Shown here in pieces: positions 1 to 5,176 of a stretch of 5,176 bases of DNA. Both the position numbers and the translations under genes were made by a program. Origin of the DNA: an uncultured Clostridia bacterium (GTDB lineage: Bacteria; Bacillota; Clostridia; TANB77; CAG-508). The stretch is from assembly GCA_944388615.1 (NCBI GenBank), contig CALXJL010000095.1, forward strand, positions 1-5,176, given 5' to 3'. How positions within the stretch are numbered: the first letter of the stretch is position 1; the number at the start of each line of letters is the position of its first letter. The notes beneath the pieces are model-generated. The model was not told the origin of the DNA, ran no database searches, and worked only from the letters and a program-made list of their open reading frames with translations.

Positions 1-814
1 TATTTAAATTTACTGTAAATGTTCCTTCTTCTTCATTTATTGCTGTTTGTATATCTTGTTCTTGATTTAGGTTTGCTTTATTTGCTAGTTTTGATGGTAT
101 TTCTGTTCTTGTTATTCCATACCAATCCATGTTAAATTCTACTGTTTTGTTTATTTCGGTTCTTGTTCCATCTTCTGCTACATGTGTTCCTGTTAGTGTT
201 ATACTGTTTACTCCGCTATATTTATTTATATCATTTCCTATTGCTTCTGTTTTTTTGCTTGCATAACTATAATCTCCTGATCTAACTAATCCTTGCAATA
301 ATTTTTGTGTTCCTGAATTCATTGTATTAAATTCTATCTTTTTTGTATTATTTCCTATTGCATTTTCTTTTATTTCACTATCTTTTGGTATTGATGTTTG
401 TAAATACATATTATTTCCATTTATAGTTATTACTCCATTTTCTAAGTAACCATTTGTTGATACACTTAGGTTCATGTACAATGTATCACTTTCTCCTACT
501 TTTTTACAAGTTCCCCTTAGACTTTCTGCATACCCATCTCCATCTAGATCTCTTAGGAAAAATGCATCGAATTTTACATAGTCTGTACCCTCAACTGCAT
601 CTTCTCCTTCTTGTACCTGCTTATATGTCATTGCTCTTGCTAGTTCTGGTGTTATTATTTTTGTTGGTTTTCTAAACATGTTAATTATTGCACAAATGGA
701 AATAGCGATAATAGTTAAAACCACAATTATACTTATTACCGTTTTTTTGTTTAATTTCATTCCATTTGGATTATTTGGTTTTACAATATTTTTTATAAGT
801 TCATTAAATTTCAT
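1..814 (-). CDS. N-terminus of a large membrane-anchored surface protein (partial)
   Basis: This reading frame starts at ATG 814 and stays open to the window edge, giving 271 residues with no stop. The start is well supported: GGAGG lies at 821-825, six bases upstream. Residues 1-24 are polar and basic (KKxxx before the helix). One hydrophobic helix follows at about 25-46, then RKPTK, which suggests an uncleaved signal anchor with the rest outside the cell. From about residue 77 the chain is rich in N, T, G, S and K with alternating hydrophobics, typical of extracellular beta domains. DLDGDGYAE at 89-97 fits an EF-hand or dockerin-like DxDxDGxxE calcium loop. A single Cys follows at about residue 103. 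The C-terminus, and so any repeats or wall anchor, is outside the window. I recall similar proteins from uncultured gut Clostridia genomes, without a known function, but could not check. It is preceded by its own candidate promoter and is probably not cotranscribed with the gene ending at 1117. Confidence 0.8.
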   Translation of the reverse strand, partial: MKFNELIKNIVKPNNPNGMKLNKKTVISIIVVLTIIAISICAIINMFRKPTKIITPELARAMTYKQVQEGEDAVEGTDYVKFDAFFLRDLDGDGYAESLRGTCKKVGESDTLYMNLSVSTNGYLENGVITINGNNMYLQTSIPKDSEIKENAIGNNTKKIEFNTMNSGTQKLLQGLVRSGDYSYASKKTEAIGNDINKYSGVNSITLTGTHVAEDGTRTEINKTVEFNMDWYGITRTEIPSKLANKANLNQEQDIQTAINEEEGTFTVNLN

Positions 815-876
815 GTTATACCTCCATAAGCTTTAATCTCAGACTTAAACTCCGGGCAAATTTATACCTATTATTA

Positions 877-905
877 ATTATATATACTTCTCTAGTACTA
901 GTAAA
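877..905 (-). promoter_or_regulatory. Candidate sigma-A-type promoter for the surface protein gene
   Basis: On the minus strand TTTACT (900-905; four of six matches to TTGACA) is followed by a 17-base spacer and a perfect TATAAT (877-882). Transcription would start near 870, giving a leader of about 55 bases that ends in the GGAGG site at 821-825. The perfect 10-bp palindrome CTAGTACTAG (892-901) overlaps the -35 hexamer and the spacer and could be an operator. A weaker alternative lies upstream: TTGGAT (1013-1018), 17 bases, CATAAT (990-995). It would give a leader of about 170 bases. In AT-rich DNA such matches also arise by chance. Confidence 0.4.
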
Positions 906-1016
906 TTGCCTAGTATCTGGTATTTTTTGCCATCTCCATTATCTACTTACGGAAGCACTTTTTCTCTTTTTTATTAAATTTGTTTATCAATTATGTAACA
1001 TTTCAATTACATATCC

Positions 1017-1106
1017 AATGTCCATTTAGGGACAGTCCCTATTTGGACATTTTGGGCATTCAGTGTCAGACCCCAAATGGACATTTTGACCACTTGGGGA
1101 CAGACC
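1017..1106. repeat. REP-like element of two imperfect palindromes
   Basis: Hairpin A (1017-1051) has arms AATGTCCA/TGGACATT, two T-T mismatches, and an inner TAGGGA-CAG-TCCCTA palindrome. Hairpin B (1065-1105) pairs CCCCAA (1071-1076) with TTGGGG (1094-1099) and TGG with CCA inside, around the loop 1081-1089. Outside there are further pairs, G1065-C1105 to C1067-G1103 and G1069-C1101, with A-A mismatches. The 11-base TGGACATTTTG occurs twice in the same orientation (1044-1054 and 1078-1088). GTCAGACCCC and GGGGACAGAC are near-complementary arms. The element is much richer in GC than its surroundings. Paired GGGGAC/GTCCCC palindromes between genes are typical of REP sequences moved by RAYT (Y1, IS200-like) transposases. 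No transposase is in the window, so the assignment is an inference. It lies 11 bases past the YkvI-like stop and may also shield that mRNA 3' end. Neither hairpin has a strong T run, so intrinsic termination is doubtful. Confidence 0.65.
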
Positions 1107-1116
1107 TTAATAAATT

Positions 1117-2106
1117 TTAAATTGTGATTGCGAGGATTATTCCTATTATTCCAAATATTGGATATAGGTATTGTACTAGGTTTGCAAATCCTATTGTACT
1201 GCTTAGTACTGCTATGCTGCATATGATTGCTGATGTTATTTTATAGTTTTTCATCTCTCTTTTTTTGCTATTTAAATAGGCATATCCACTTGATATTGCT
1301 GATGTGAATATTGATATAGTTATTATTACACTATAGATTTTGCTATATATATTTCCTCCAATTTGTTTTGATATATTAAGCATTGGGAATTCTGCATTTT
1401 GGCACATTTCTCCTCCTTTTATTAATGTTATAAATATACTAAAAAATAAAAAGCTTATTAATGTCATTGATAAAATCGCAACTTTTTTGCAATCCTTTTT
1501 ATCCTTTATTTTTTTAGCGAGTGATATTATCACTGGAGTTATAATTATACTATTATATCCGGCATATATAATGCTAGATACAAATGGATTCCCTATAAAT
1601 TCTCTATTTTCGTTTATATCATTTGTTGCACTTATATTATAAGATACTGCTATTGTTAAAATTAAAATTATTAGTATTGGTACCAAATATTTGTTACTAT
1701 TAATTATACCAGTAGCCTTTTTATTAAATACTAAATAACAAATAAAGCTAAATATTATTGTAATTATTAATGCATCGCTTCCTGTGATTTCTTTTATATA
1801 TGATCTAAATCCTGCAACCATTATTATAAATGTAGCTAACACAAAAATATTAACACAATTATTTATCAAATTCGTGTGCTTTACCTTTTTAAAAACTAAT
1901 AATTCCGAATATGATGAAATACCATTTTCCAAAGATTCTTTCAAGGTTTTATATATTATGAGACCCATTATTAATACTGTTAACAAGATTCCTACTAATC
2001 CAATCATTCCATATCTTGCAAAAAATAGTGATATTTCCTTTCCAGATGCAAATCCAGCACCTATTATTGTTCCAATTATTACAAAAGAGATTTCTATAAA
2101 AGCCAT
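1117..2106 (-). CDS. YkvI-family (COG3949) polytopic membrane protein
   Basis: This gene encodes a 329-residue integral membrane protein, close to the roughly 340-350 residues of the family. Residues 12-25 read GTIIGAGFASGKEI, the glycine-rich, broken first helix that marks YkvI-like proteins, which are distant relatives of LeuT/APC-fold transporters. About ten membrane segments are visible, near 3-20, 34-53, 83-100, 111-128, 139-156, 176-198, 209-229, 252-273, 288-305 and 309-328. YAGYN (181-185) and AEFPML (238-243) also look like conserved family positions. The frame is open upstream to an ATG at 2208, but that extension has no Shine-Dalgarno site and runs through the terminator hairpin at 2165-2202. 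ATG 2106 has GAAAGG at 2115-2120 with an 8-base gap and starts where family homology begins. A transport role is likely from the fold, but the substrate is unknown. It follows the Gld-type operon on the same strand and is probably transcribed separately. Confidence 0.85.
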   Translation of the reverse strand: MAFIEISFVIIGTIIGAGFASGKEISLFFARYGMIGLVGILLTVLIMGLIIYKTLKESLENGISSYSELLVFKKVKHTNLINNCVNIFVLATFIIMVAGFRSYIKEITGSDALIITIIFSFICYLVFNKKATGIINSNKYLVPILIILILTIAVSYNISATNDINENREFIGNPFVSSIIYAGYNSIIITPVIISLAKKIKDKKDCKKVAILSMTLISFLFFSIFITLIKGGEMCQNAEFPMLNISKQIGGNIYSKIYSVIITISIFTSAISSGYAYLNSKKREMKNYKITSAIICSIAVLSSTIGFANLVQYLYPIFGIIGIILAITI

Positions 2107-2114
2107 TTTTAATA

Positions 2115-2120
2115 CCTTTC
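2115..2120 (-). promoter_or_regulatory. Ribosome binding site that sets the YkvI-like start
   Basis: GAAAGG on the minus strand lies eight bases before ATG 2106. The upstream in-frame ATG at 2208 is preceded only by A/T-rich sequence (ATTAAATATAT) without purine-rich pairing potential. This site therefore favours the shorter protein. Confidence 0.6.
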
Positions 2121-2138
2121 TGTTAATTTTTTCTTCAT

Positions 2139-2167
2139 AATCTATTAGACAATTAATTACACGTAAA
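2139..2167 (-). promoter_or_regulatory. Candidate promoter for the YkvI-like gene
   Basis: On the minus strand TTTACG (2162-2167), a 17-base spacer and TAGATT (2139-2144) each match four of six consensus bases. The -35 hexamer sits on the T run of the preceding terminator. Transcription would begin near 2132, about 25 bases ahead of ATG 2106. The match is weak and rests mainly on its position between a terminator and a start codon. Confidence 0.3.
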
Positions 2168-2202
2168 AAATGAAGAAGATATTTTAATATCTTCTTCATT
2201 TT
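2165..2202 (-). terminator. Intrinsic terminator of the Gld-type ABC operon
   Basis: A perfect 16-bp stem is formed by 2187-2202 and 2167-2182 with a 4-base loop (2183-2186). On the minus strand the stem ends in TTTT and continues as TT. It begins 23 bases after the GldG-like stop codon. The stem is AT-rich (core GAAGAAGATAT), so it is less stable than a GC-rich terminator, but its perfection, T run and position support the call. The plus strand also has an A run before and a TTTT run after the stem, so it could work in both directions. Confidence 0.75.
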
Positions 2203-2225
2203 ATTCATATATATTTAATTAATAA

Positions 2226-3737
2226 CTATTTTTTTCTCATTCTGAATCTCCATACTATAATTCCAATTAATATAATTAATATAGGTAGGGCAATTATAAT
2301 TGCAATTATTACCCTGTTTTCACTTTCAGTAGCTGTATAAGTTACACTTCCTACATCTTTTCTAATAGTTATAGTATCTGTTCTTTGTGTTAAATATCCT
2401 ATTGAATTCATAACTAAATCTCTATTATTATAAAATGCTATTGCATATTGACTATAGTTACTTGTTATATCTACTGGTATATCCAATGCAAACATACTAT
2501 TTGCAAATATAATCATTTGAGATTCTGTATCATCATTTATTTTTTTAGTTATTAATGCACCAGCTTTTTCTCCTCCTACACTTGCATCTGCATCTGTCTT
2601 ATTAGATGTAGAAATACTTAGGTCAGTCCTTAAAAATGCCTCATCACTAAATGTTGCTAAATCTTCTACTTCTACTCCTAGTGTGTCTAGTTCTTCAGAT
2701 GATTTAAAGTTTAATTTTCCCGTATTAAAGAATAGTACTGTTCCATCTGATGCAATATATTGTGTTACTTCTGATGAATAACTTAATTCTGGAACTAACA
2801 TATTTGGATTTCCGCTAATCATTCTTTGACTATCACTCTCAAATACAACACCATCCGCCACAGATACACCATATAAATCTAAGATAGATTGATAATTTGT
2901 TAATGTTGGTACTGAATTATTATAATCTGGATCTTGAAGTACTAATATTTTTCCTCCTTTATTTATATAATCCATAATCATTGATTTTTCAGCCTCTGTA
3001 ATATCTTCGTATAATGTTGTTAGTACTAAAACAGTACAATCTTCTGGAACACTCCCTTGAACTAATAAATCTAAATTTTCAACTTCATTAGCCTCATTTT
3101 CCAGATAAGTTGTAGCCATATATAAATAATTTGAATAATGTGTATGATTTGTTACAATATAAATTTTAGGTTTTTTCTCTAAATTAACATCCATAATAGC
3201 ATTTGTCAAAGCTTCTTCTGATGTATCAATACTCTCATATGTTGAATAATCATATGTTGTTAAATCACTTGGAAGTAAGATCTTTTTCTTTTCTGCTGAT
3301 TCTACTATTATTGCAGTGGAGTCATTTTCTAATCCATATTCTTGAACTAGATCTGGTCTAGAACTAACATCACTTATTTCCTCAACACTAATTTTGTCAT
3401 TTACTTTATTATATTGCTTAGCTAAATCAATTGTAGTTGTATAATCACTCATTCCAAAAAATAGTATTTTTGTTTCTTGGCTTACACCACTTACTTTATC
3501 TTTAGATTCTTGTGATAATGAATATAACCTGTCTGTTGTTAAGTCTATGTCTGTAATATCTAAACTATCAATCCATGTATTTAATATAACAAAAATACAA
3601 ATAATAATTGCTATTAACAATAATGTTATAGTAAAATCTTGTAACCATTTATTTGTTATTAATCTAATAAATTTATTATCTTTAAATTCTTTTTGTTTTT
3701 TCTCTTTTTTTTCTTTTTTCTTCAAACTATCCACCAC
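2226..3737 (-). CDS. GldG-family ABC transporter auxiliary subunit
   Basis: This 503-residue protein has the layout of GldG-like ABC auxiliary subunits. A short cytoplasmic N-terminus (about 1-34) leads to one membrane helix (about 36-56). A long extracytoplasmic region with the ABC_transp_aux-type fold follows, and a second helix (about 476-496) precedes a basic RFRMRKK tail. Just after helix one, DLTTDRLYSLS (65-75) matches the family's D-L-T-x-x-x-x-Y-S-L-S hallmark. Later segments such as KPKIYIVTNHTH and GGKILVLQDPDYNN fit the alternating strands of the family's flavodoxin-like core. In Bacteroidota, GldG works with GldA and GldF in gliding and secretion. In Firmicutes the role is unknown, and no other gliding genes are visible. 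The gene follows the permease stop after one base, so it is the third cistron. The first open start is GTG 3737. GTG 3734 and TTG 3725 are alternatives, and TTG has the best-placed Shine-Dalgarno site. The Lys-rich N-terminus is notable. Confidence 0.88.
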   Translation of the reverse strand: MVDSLKKKEKKEKKQKEFKDNKFIRLITNKWLQDFTITLLLIAIIICIFVILNTWIDSLDITDIDLTTDRLYSLSQESKDKVSGVSQETKILFFGMSDYTTTIDLAKQYNKVNDKISVEEISDVSSRPDLVQEYGLENDSTAIIVESAEKKKILLPSDLTTYDYSTYESIDTSEEALTNAIMDVNLEKKPKIYIVTNHTHYSNYLYMATTYLENEANEVENLDLLVQGSVPEDCTVLVLTTLYEDITEAEKSMIMDYINKGGKILVLQDPDYNNSVPTLTNYQSILDLYGVSVADGVVFESDSQRMISGNPNMLVPELSYSSEVTQYIASDGTVLFFNTGKLNFKSSEELDTLGVEVEDLATFSDEAFLRTDLSISTSNKTDADASVGGEKAGALITKKINDDTESQMIIFANSMFALDIPVDITSNYSQYAIAFYNNRDLVMNSIGYLTQRTDTITIRKDVGSVTYTATESENRVIIAIIIALPILIILIGIIVWRFRMRKK

Positions 3738-3740
3738 CTT
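3734..3740 (-). promoter_or_regulatory. Shine-Dalgarno-like AAGGTGG at the GldG-like start
   Basis: The minus strand reads AAGGTGG directly around the first possible start. It overlaps the two in-frame GTG codons (3737 and 3734) but lies eight bases before TTG 3725. Ribosome spacing therefore favours TTG, which would shorten the protein by four residues to begin at the lysine cluster. Coupling to the permease stop at 3739-3741 could still allow a GTG start. Confidence 0.4.
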
Positions 3741-4419
3741 ATTTAACTAATTTTCTTCTTTGCATTATCATAATAGTAAATACTATAAACATTATTGTAA
3801 ATGTTAGTAAATTTATCATTTCTGCAATTGGTATTACCCCATTTGCAAATAAATAGAATTTATCTAATAAAGCTATACTAGAAAATATAGCACTTGTACT
3901 TGGTAATAACCACATTATGATAAATACTGCAATTGTTATTGTTCCTGCTACTATTTGATTTTCTGTTAAACTTGATGCAAACATTCCAAATGATATATAT
4001 GCCATTGATAATAATAAAAATCCTAATAGTGTAGTAAATGTAGTAGTTAATGATGGCATTTTGAAGTAACTTAATATTGCAAAATATACAAATGTTAATA
4101 CTTCTGTTATTAAGACTACTAAAACTGCTGCAAAAAATTTACCCAATGTTACCCCTACCATGCTTCTAGGTGATGTTAAAAGTAACTGTTCTGTTCCATT
4201 TTTTCTCTCTTCTGCAAACATTCTCATAGTAAGTATAGGTGTTATAAAAGTAAGTGATTGTGCTGCATAATAAAACATATACTCATAATTTGTTAATCCA
4301 CCTTCTACTGCTGTAATATAAAAGAATAGACTACACATTGCTAAAAATAATCCTATAAATACATATCCTATAGGAGATAGAAAATAGGTTTTTAATTCTT
4401 TTTTAGTTATAGCCCACAT
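3739..4419 (-). CDS. GldF-like ABC-2 type permease
   Basis: This 226-residue permease spans the membrane and would pair with the ATPase encoded just upstream. KELKTYFLSPIGYVF (7-21) is the typical N-terminal signature of GldF-like ABC-2 permeases, an amphipathic interface helix running into the first membrane span. TMRMFAEERKNGTEQLLLTSP (about 64-84) matches the conserved cytoplasmic coupling segment of ABC-2 exporters (E-E-R-x-x-G-T-x-x-L-L-L-x-S-P). Six membrane segments are visible near 16-36, 50-66, 95-118, 128-150, 156-174 and 205-220. The FANGVIP segment (191-197) sits where the family usually has an F-x-x-G-V motif before the last helix. Length is near the roughly 240 residues common for the family. 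Its ATG shares one base with the ATPase stop (TAATG), and AAAGGAGGGG at 4427-4436 gives a strong ribosome site, so translation is probably coupled. It resembles exporters more than importers, but the substrate is unknown. Confidence 0.9.
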   Translation of the reverse strand: MWAITKKELKTYFLSPIGYVFIGLFLAMCSLFFYITAVEGGLTNYEYMFYYAAQSLTFITPILTMRMFAEERKNGTEQLLLTSPRSMVGVTLGKFFAAVLVVLITEVLTFVYFAILSYFKMPSLTTTFTTLLGFLLLSMAYISFGMFASSLTENQIVAGTITIAVFIIMWLLPSTSAIFSSIALLDKFYLFANGVIPIAEMINLLTFTIMFIVFTIMIMQRRKLVK

Positions 4420-5176
4420 TATTTATCCCCTCCTTTATTTTCATCTGATTTTTCTATATTCTCTTCTTCAGGAACTACATCTACTTTTTCTGATTTTATA
4501 TCATCATCTTCTGAAGTAGTTTTCTCTTCCAGATTGTTGTTTTCATCTTCTGGGTTAACTTTTTCTTCTTCTGAATCGGTATTTATAAGTTTTAAAAATG
4601 CATCTTCTAATGTAGATTCACCTTTTTTCAATTCGAAAATTGTTATAGATTCTTTAGGAAGCACTTCAAATATTTTTTTTCTAAGGTCGACATCTGTTGG
4701 AGAAGTAATTAAATACTGTTTTGTACCATCTTCATTATCCCTTACAAGTTCTACAGATTTAGCATCTTCTAATTTCTCTTTTATATTTTCCATTTTTGAT
4801 TCTTTATCTTCTACAGTAACAAAAATTTTTTGCTCATCTTGTACCTTAGCTTCCAAACTACTAGGTGTATCTATTGCAACAATTTTTCCATGATTTATAA
4901 TTATTACTCTTTCACATATTTGACTTACTTCTGAAAGTATATGTGAGCTTAAAATTACTGTGTGGTCCTTTCCTAATGATTTTATTAAATTTCTTATTTC
5001 TGTTATTTGTTTAGGATCTAATCCTACAGTAGGTTCATCTAAAATTAAAACTTTAGGATCTCCTGCAAGTGCTCCTGCCATACTTACTCTTTGTTTATAT
5101 CCTCTAGATAGATTTCTTATAAGTTTGTTTTCTACTTCTTTCAAATCTATTTTTTGTAAAATATCCTCTACATGTT
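4419..5176 (-). CDS. GldA-like ABC transporter ATPase (partial, N-terminus off the window)
   Basis: The frame is open to the window edge and shows 251 residues; the Walker A and Q-loop part is missing. An internal TTG at 5144 is only the first start-like codon, because coding continues upstream as HVEDILQKID. Visible motifs in order are the ABC signature LSRGYKQR (5088-5111), Walker B VLILDE (5034-5051), the D-loop GLDP just after it, and the H-loop SSHILSE with His at 4941-4943. The signature has Arg in place of the usual second Gly (LSGGQ), as is common in GldA and other ABC-2 exporter ATPases. After the nucleotide domain, a regulatory domain of about 100 residues ends in STLEDAFLKLI, as in DUF4162-type ATPases. 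An acidic tail of about 54 residues (22 Asp or Glu against 7 Lys) follows and is unusual for the family. The protein would hydrolyse ATP on the inner membrane face to drive the permease encoded next. Confidence 0.93.
   Translation of the reverse strand, partial: HVEDILQKIDLKEVENKLIRNLSRGYKQRVSMAGALAGDPKVLILDEPTVGLDPKQITEIRNLIKSLGKDHTVILSSHILSEVSQICERVIIINHGKIVAIDTPSSLEAKVQDEQKIFVTVEDKESKMENIKEKLEDAKSVELVRDNEDGTKQYLITSPTDVDLRKKIFEVLPKESITIFELKKGESTLEDAFLKLINTDSEEEKVNPEDENNNLEEKTTSEDDDIKSEKVDVVPEEENIEKSDENKGGDK
4427..4436 (-). promoter_or_regulatory. Strong ribosome binding site inside the ATPase gene
   Basis: AAAGGAGGGG on the minus strand encodes part of the final ATPase residues (KGG) and also lies nine bases before the permease ATG at 4419. 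Together with the TAATG overlap it points to coupled translation and balanced amounts of the two subunits. Confidence 0.7.

Larger units (their letters stand above)
815..1116. other. 302-base intergenic region with no gene
   Basis: I see no supported coding sequence here on either strand. The part next to the YkvI-like gene holds the two-hairpin repeat at 1017-1106. A 7-bp inverted repeat, TATGTAA/TTACATA (992-998 and 1007-1013, 8-base loop), follows. Between about 842 and 960 on the minus strand there are three copies of TACTAG, and a possible stem pairs GGCAATTTA (902-910) with TAAATTTGCC (855-864, one bulged base). The candidate promoter for the surface gene lies within this stretch. I compared the leader by eye with common riboswitch classes (c-di-GMP-I and -II, purine, THF, preQ1, c-di-AMP) and found none of their conserved cores. 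Confidence 0.6.

Noticed and set aside
454..675. 73-residue plus-strand frame rich in Leu and His
   Set aside because: It lies wholly inside the better supported minus-strand surface protein gene. Its Leu-rich composition is what the antisense of that gene would give.
910..939. Nine-codon minus-strand frame (MEMAKNTRY) in the leader of the surface gene, a possible leader peptide
   Set aside because: It has no ribosome binding site upstream and no regulatory codon run or attenuator structure. Such short frames are expected by chance.
842..960. Riboswitch upstream of the surface protein gene, especially c-di-GMP, which often controls clostridial adhesins
   Set aside because: By eye the conserved cores of c-di-GMP-I and -II and other common classes are absent. 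Only generic stems are visible.
1017..1106. CRISPR array or intrinsic terminator at the repeated palindromes
   Set aside because: There are only two unequal units with no regular spacers, and neither hairpin is followed by a strong T run in the direction of the upstream gene.
1007..1222. 71-residue minus-strand frame spanning the palindromic repeat and the 3' end of the YkvI-like gene
   Set aside because: It reads through both hairpins of the repeat and overlaps the YkvI-like gene in another frame. The protein resembles no family and no ribosome site was seen.
1340..2140. Plus-strand frames opposite the YkvI-like gene (1340-1642 and 1784-2140)
   Set aside because: These are antisense shadows of a hydrophobic membrane protein gene, which often look hydrophobic themselves. 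No ribosome sites or independent context support them.
4534..4893. Plus-strand Ser/Phe-rich frame of 119 residues
   Set aside because: It is the complement of the charged C-terminal region of the ABC ATPase (GAA and AAA codons read as TTC and TTT).

Overview
The window is strongly AT-rich. Every gene lies on the minus strand, with GGAGG-type ribosome sites, TAA stops and TGG-coded tryptophan. Together these point to a low-GC Gram-positive bacterium, most likely an uncultured gut Clostridia-type Firmicute. That placement is an inference from composition and gene families, not from a marker gene.

Read in the direction of transcription (from 5176 down to 1), the window opens inside an ABC-2 export operon of the GldA/GldF/GldG type. 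It holds an ATPase whose N-terminal half is off the window edge (4419..5176), a six-helix permease overlapping it by one base (3739..4419), and a GldG-like auxiliary subunit one base after the permease stop (2226..3737). A perfect 16-bp hairpin with a T run (2165..2202) closes this operon. The three proteins should form one membrane complex, but its substrate cannot be read from the sequence.

Next comes a separately transcribed YkvI-family (COG3949) polytopic membrane protein (1117..2106). Its reading frame stays open back to 2208, but the extra codons run through the operon terminator, so the start at 2106 with its own Shine-Dalgarno site is preferred. Downstream lies a 302-base intergenic region. 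It contains a two-hairpin palindromic element (1017..1106) that resembles REP/RAYT-type intergenic repeats, and then a candidate promoter and leader.

The last gene (814 down to 1, running off the window) encodes the N-terminus of a membrane-anchored, probably cell-surface protein with an EF-hand-like DxDxDG loop. Nothing here amounts to a clearly new system. The points most worth a second look are the palindromic element, the partial surface protein, and the opposite charges of the ATPase tail and the GldG-like N-terminus.
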